Shown: positions 62,443 through 64,000 of the stretch, one piece after another
Numbering within the stretch: the stretch's first letter is position 1
Layout of the letters: each line of letters opens with the position of its first letter
DNA from: Agromyces cerinus
GTDB lineage: Bacteria; Actinomycetota; Actinomycetes; Actinomycetales; Microbacteriaceae
Assembly (NCBI RefSeq): GCF_016907835.1
Contig: NZ_JAFBCT010000001.1
Span: forward strand, 682,001-746,000
DNA: 64,000 nt
Direction of reading: 5' to 3'
Notes under the pieces: model-generated
The model's database searches: none
Seen by the model: the letters and a program-made list of their open reading frames with translations, nothing else
What the model was told of the DNA's origin: nothing
Made by a program: the position numbers and the translations under genes

Positions 62443-64000
62443 ATGGACAGCTGGTTCGGCAACACTTCCCACGACGACGTGCGACCCCGCCGGTCGCGTC
62501 GACAGCGAGTGGAGACCAGGAAGCGCAGAGCCACCGCGCTCATCGCATCGCTCTCGGTCGGCGCCCTGCTGGCGATCGGGCTGCCGATGACGGCGTTCGC
62601 GGAGCAAGCGGTCGAGCCGGCACCGGATGCCGCGACGACGAGCGAGACGCAGGAGGCGGCGTCGGGCGACGAGACGTCGAGCGAGACGCCGTCGAGCGAG
62701 GCGCCCGTGAGCGAGGAGCCTGCGAGCGAAGAGCCCGCGACCGAGGAGCCCGCCAAGGCTCCCGTCGAGGAGGCTCCTGCCAAGAAGGCGCCGGCCGACC
62801 CGCCCGCTCAGGCTCCGCCGGCCCAGGACCTCAAGGCGCCGACGGACGTCGCCCCGCTGTCGGTCTTCCCGGCCGACACCCCGGACTGTACGACGGCGGG
62901 CACCTGCGCCAGCCTCACCATCACCAACGTCGTCTCGGGCGGTTCGGCGACCCCGAGCCAGTGGACCCTGCACGCCGTTCGCTCGAGCAACGCCGACAAC
63001 TACAACTTCACCTCGGGACAGACCCGCTCGGTGCCGCGTTCCGCGACGTACACCCTCTTCGCCGATGCCGGCCCGGCGAACTACACGCTGACCGACTTCA
63101 CCTGCACCACGGGTGGCCCCGGCGGCGGCGACCCCTCATGGGATGAAGACGACCGCACGGTCACCTACGGGAGCGGCAACAGCAAGACCGCCGCGTGCAC
63201 CTTCACGCACACGTACACGGGCCCCGCGACCGTCAACGTCCAGGTGGGCGGCTCGCGCACGGGCATCTCCAGCGTCGGCGGCCTCGGGGGAGTGACCCTG
63301 CAGCTCTACACCGACAACAACGGCTCCTTCGGCTCGGTCATCAACCAGCCGTGGGCCACGTGCGTGTCGACCCCCGCAGGCGTCTGCACCTTCTCCGTTC
63401 CGAACGCCAACAACTCCAACTTCTGGGTCGCCCAGGCGACACCGGGCGTGCCCGCGAACTGGTTCGCCAACGACACGCTCGCCGTCGGCGAGACCCCCGC
63501 ATCCGCGCCGTACCGGTTCCGCATCGCAGATGTCGATGCCGGCGAGACGCTCAGCTCCCTGAGCGACTTCATGATCGCGACGGGCAACACCACGAACACC
63601 GCGTCGGGCGGCATCTGGCAGAACTCGCTCGCGAACCCGACGCGGGCCCAGCAGTGCGGTGTGCGCATCGCGCTCGTGATCGACCTCTCCGGCTCCGTCG
63701 CACCGAACTTCACCGACCTGAAGAACGCGGCCAAGGGATTCGTCACCGCCCTCCAGGGCACTCCCTCGCAGGTCGGCATCTTCACGTTCAACAACGTGGC
63801 CCCCGCGACCGCCGGGGCCAACCTCGGCATCACGCCGGTCTCCACGGTTGCCGGCGCGAACACCGTGCGCAACCACATCGACTCGTTCAGCACTCCGACC
63901 GAGGCGACGAACTGGGATCGCGGCATCTACCAGGTCGCGGCGAGCGGAACGCAGTACGACATCGCGCTCGTGCTCACCGACGGCAACCCGACGGTCTACG
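62443..64000 (+). CDS. Cell-surface protein 3 with vWA domain (cut by window end)
   Basis: The first 519 residues of an exported protein are visible. MDSWFGNTSHDDVRPRRSRR is followed by a signal helix (ATALIASLSVGALLAIGLPM), a Ser/Glu/Pro-rich stretch (~60-125, EEPASEEPATEEPAKAPVEE), beta-rich prealbumin-like modules (LTITNVVSGGSATPSQWTLH) and, from ~405, a von Willebrand A domain with metal site D414-x-S-x-S (VIDLSGSVAPN) and VLTDGNP near the cut. AGAAGGCC precedes the ATG. It belongs with surface proteins 1 and 2. Its C-terminus and sorting signal are outside the window. Confidence 0.85.
   Translation, partial: MDSWFGNTSHDDVRPRRSRRQRVETRKRRATALIASLSVGALLAIGLPMTAFAEQAVEPAPDAATTSETQEAASGDETSSETPSSEAPVSEEPASEEPATEEPAKAPVEEAPAKKAPADPPAQAPPAQDLKAPTDVAPLSVFPADTPDCTTAGTCASLTITNVVSGGSATPSQWTLHAVRSSNADNYNFTSGQTRSVPRSATYTLFADAGPANYTLTDFTCTTGGPGGGDPSWDEDDRTVTYGSGNSKTAACTFTHTYTGPATVNVQVGGSRTGISSVGGLGGVTLQLYTDNNGSFGSVINQPWATCVSTPAGVCTFSVPNANNSNFWVAQATPGVPANWFANDTLAVGETPASAPYRFRIADVDAGETLSSLSDFMIATGNTTNTASGGIWQNSLANPTRAQQCGVRIALVIDLSGSVAPNFTDLKNAAKGFVTALQGTPSQVGIFTFNNVAPATAGANLGITPVSTVAGANTVRNHIDSFSTPTEATNWDRGIYQVAASGTQYDIALVLTDGNPTVY

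Overview
The window is very GC-rich, densely packed DNA from a high-GC Gram-positive bacterium (Actinomycetota). The family Microbacteriaceae is my best guess. I infer this from the codon usage, the constant GGATGCC/GGCATCC 'punctuation', the GTP-type PEP carboxykinase, the RamB/ScfR-type regulator, the PadR-coupled membrane proteins, several leaderless promoters, and surface proteins with LAxTG-like sorting signals. There are no rRNA genes, and I saw no tRNA, CRISPR array, prophage or insertion sequence. The region reads as ordinary chromosome with some accessory surface and transport loci.

Layout. 1-7.8 kb: the tail of an MFS transporter, a ThDP-dependent decarboxylase-like enzyme, a small Cys-rich protein behind a CsoR/CstR-like operator, a VanZ-RDD membrane protein, a long-type GAPDH, a thiolase and a hydroxyacyl-CoA dehydrogenase-type SDR. 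7.9-10.3 kb: a PadR regulator with two paralogous membrane proteins in one overlapping operon. 10.5-14 kb: a RamB/ScfR-like regulator divergent from pckG. 14.6-22.2 kb: a mannoside-type locus (ROK regulator, sugar ABC importer lacking an ATPase, GH38 alpha-mannosidase). 22.2-27.7 kb: a LigT-like protein, an unknown protein, an ABC exporter preceded by its own small HTH regulator, and a secreted carboxylesterase.

27.8-38.9 kb is a complete assimilatory sulfur operon: CbiX chelatase, sulfite reductase, APS reductase, CysD, CysN, a sulfonate/nitrate-type ABC importer, uroporphyrinogen methyltransferase, ferredoxin reductase and 7Fe ferredoxin. It combines import, activation, two reduction steps, most of siroheme synthesis and an electron supply. 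39-44.9 kb: an MHS transporter, a small membrane protein, and the riboflavin operon ribD-ribE-ribBA-ribH under an FMN riboswitch. 44.9-50.4 kb: a glycerol operon glpD-glpF-glpK divergent from a SorC-family regulator. 50.6-55.1 kb: HAD phosphatase, GNAT, trpS, exonuclease III and a YihY/BrkB membrane protein.

55.3-64 kb: three tandem, acidic, Pro/Glu-rich exported surface proteins. At least two carry von Willebrand A domains. The last is cut by the window end. All three are preceded by a shared TGTCCCCC/GGGGGACA box. The features I find most unusual are this shared box and a shared C-terminal domain in the surface cluster, REP-like palindromes that have become coding sequence inside two sulfur-operon genes, and several well-formed palindromic operators tied to recognisable promoters.
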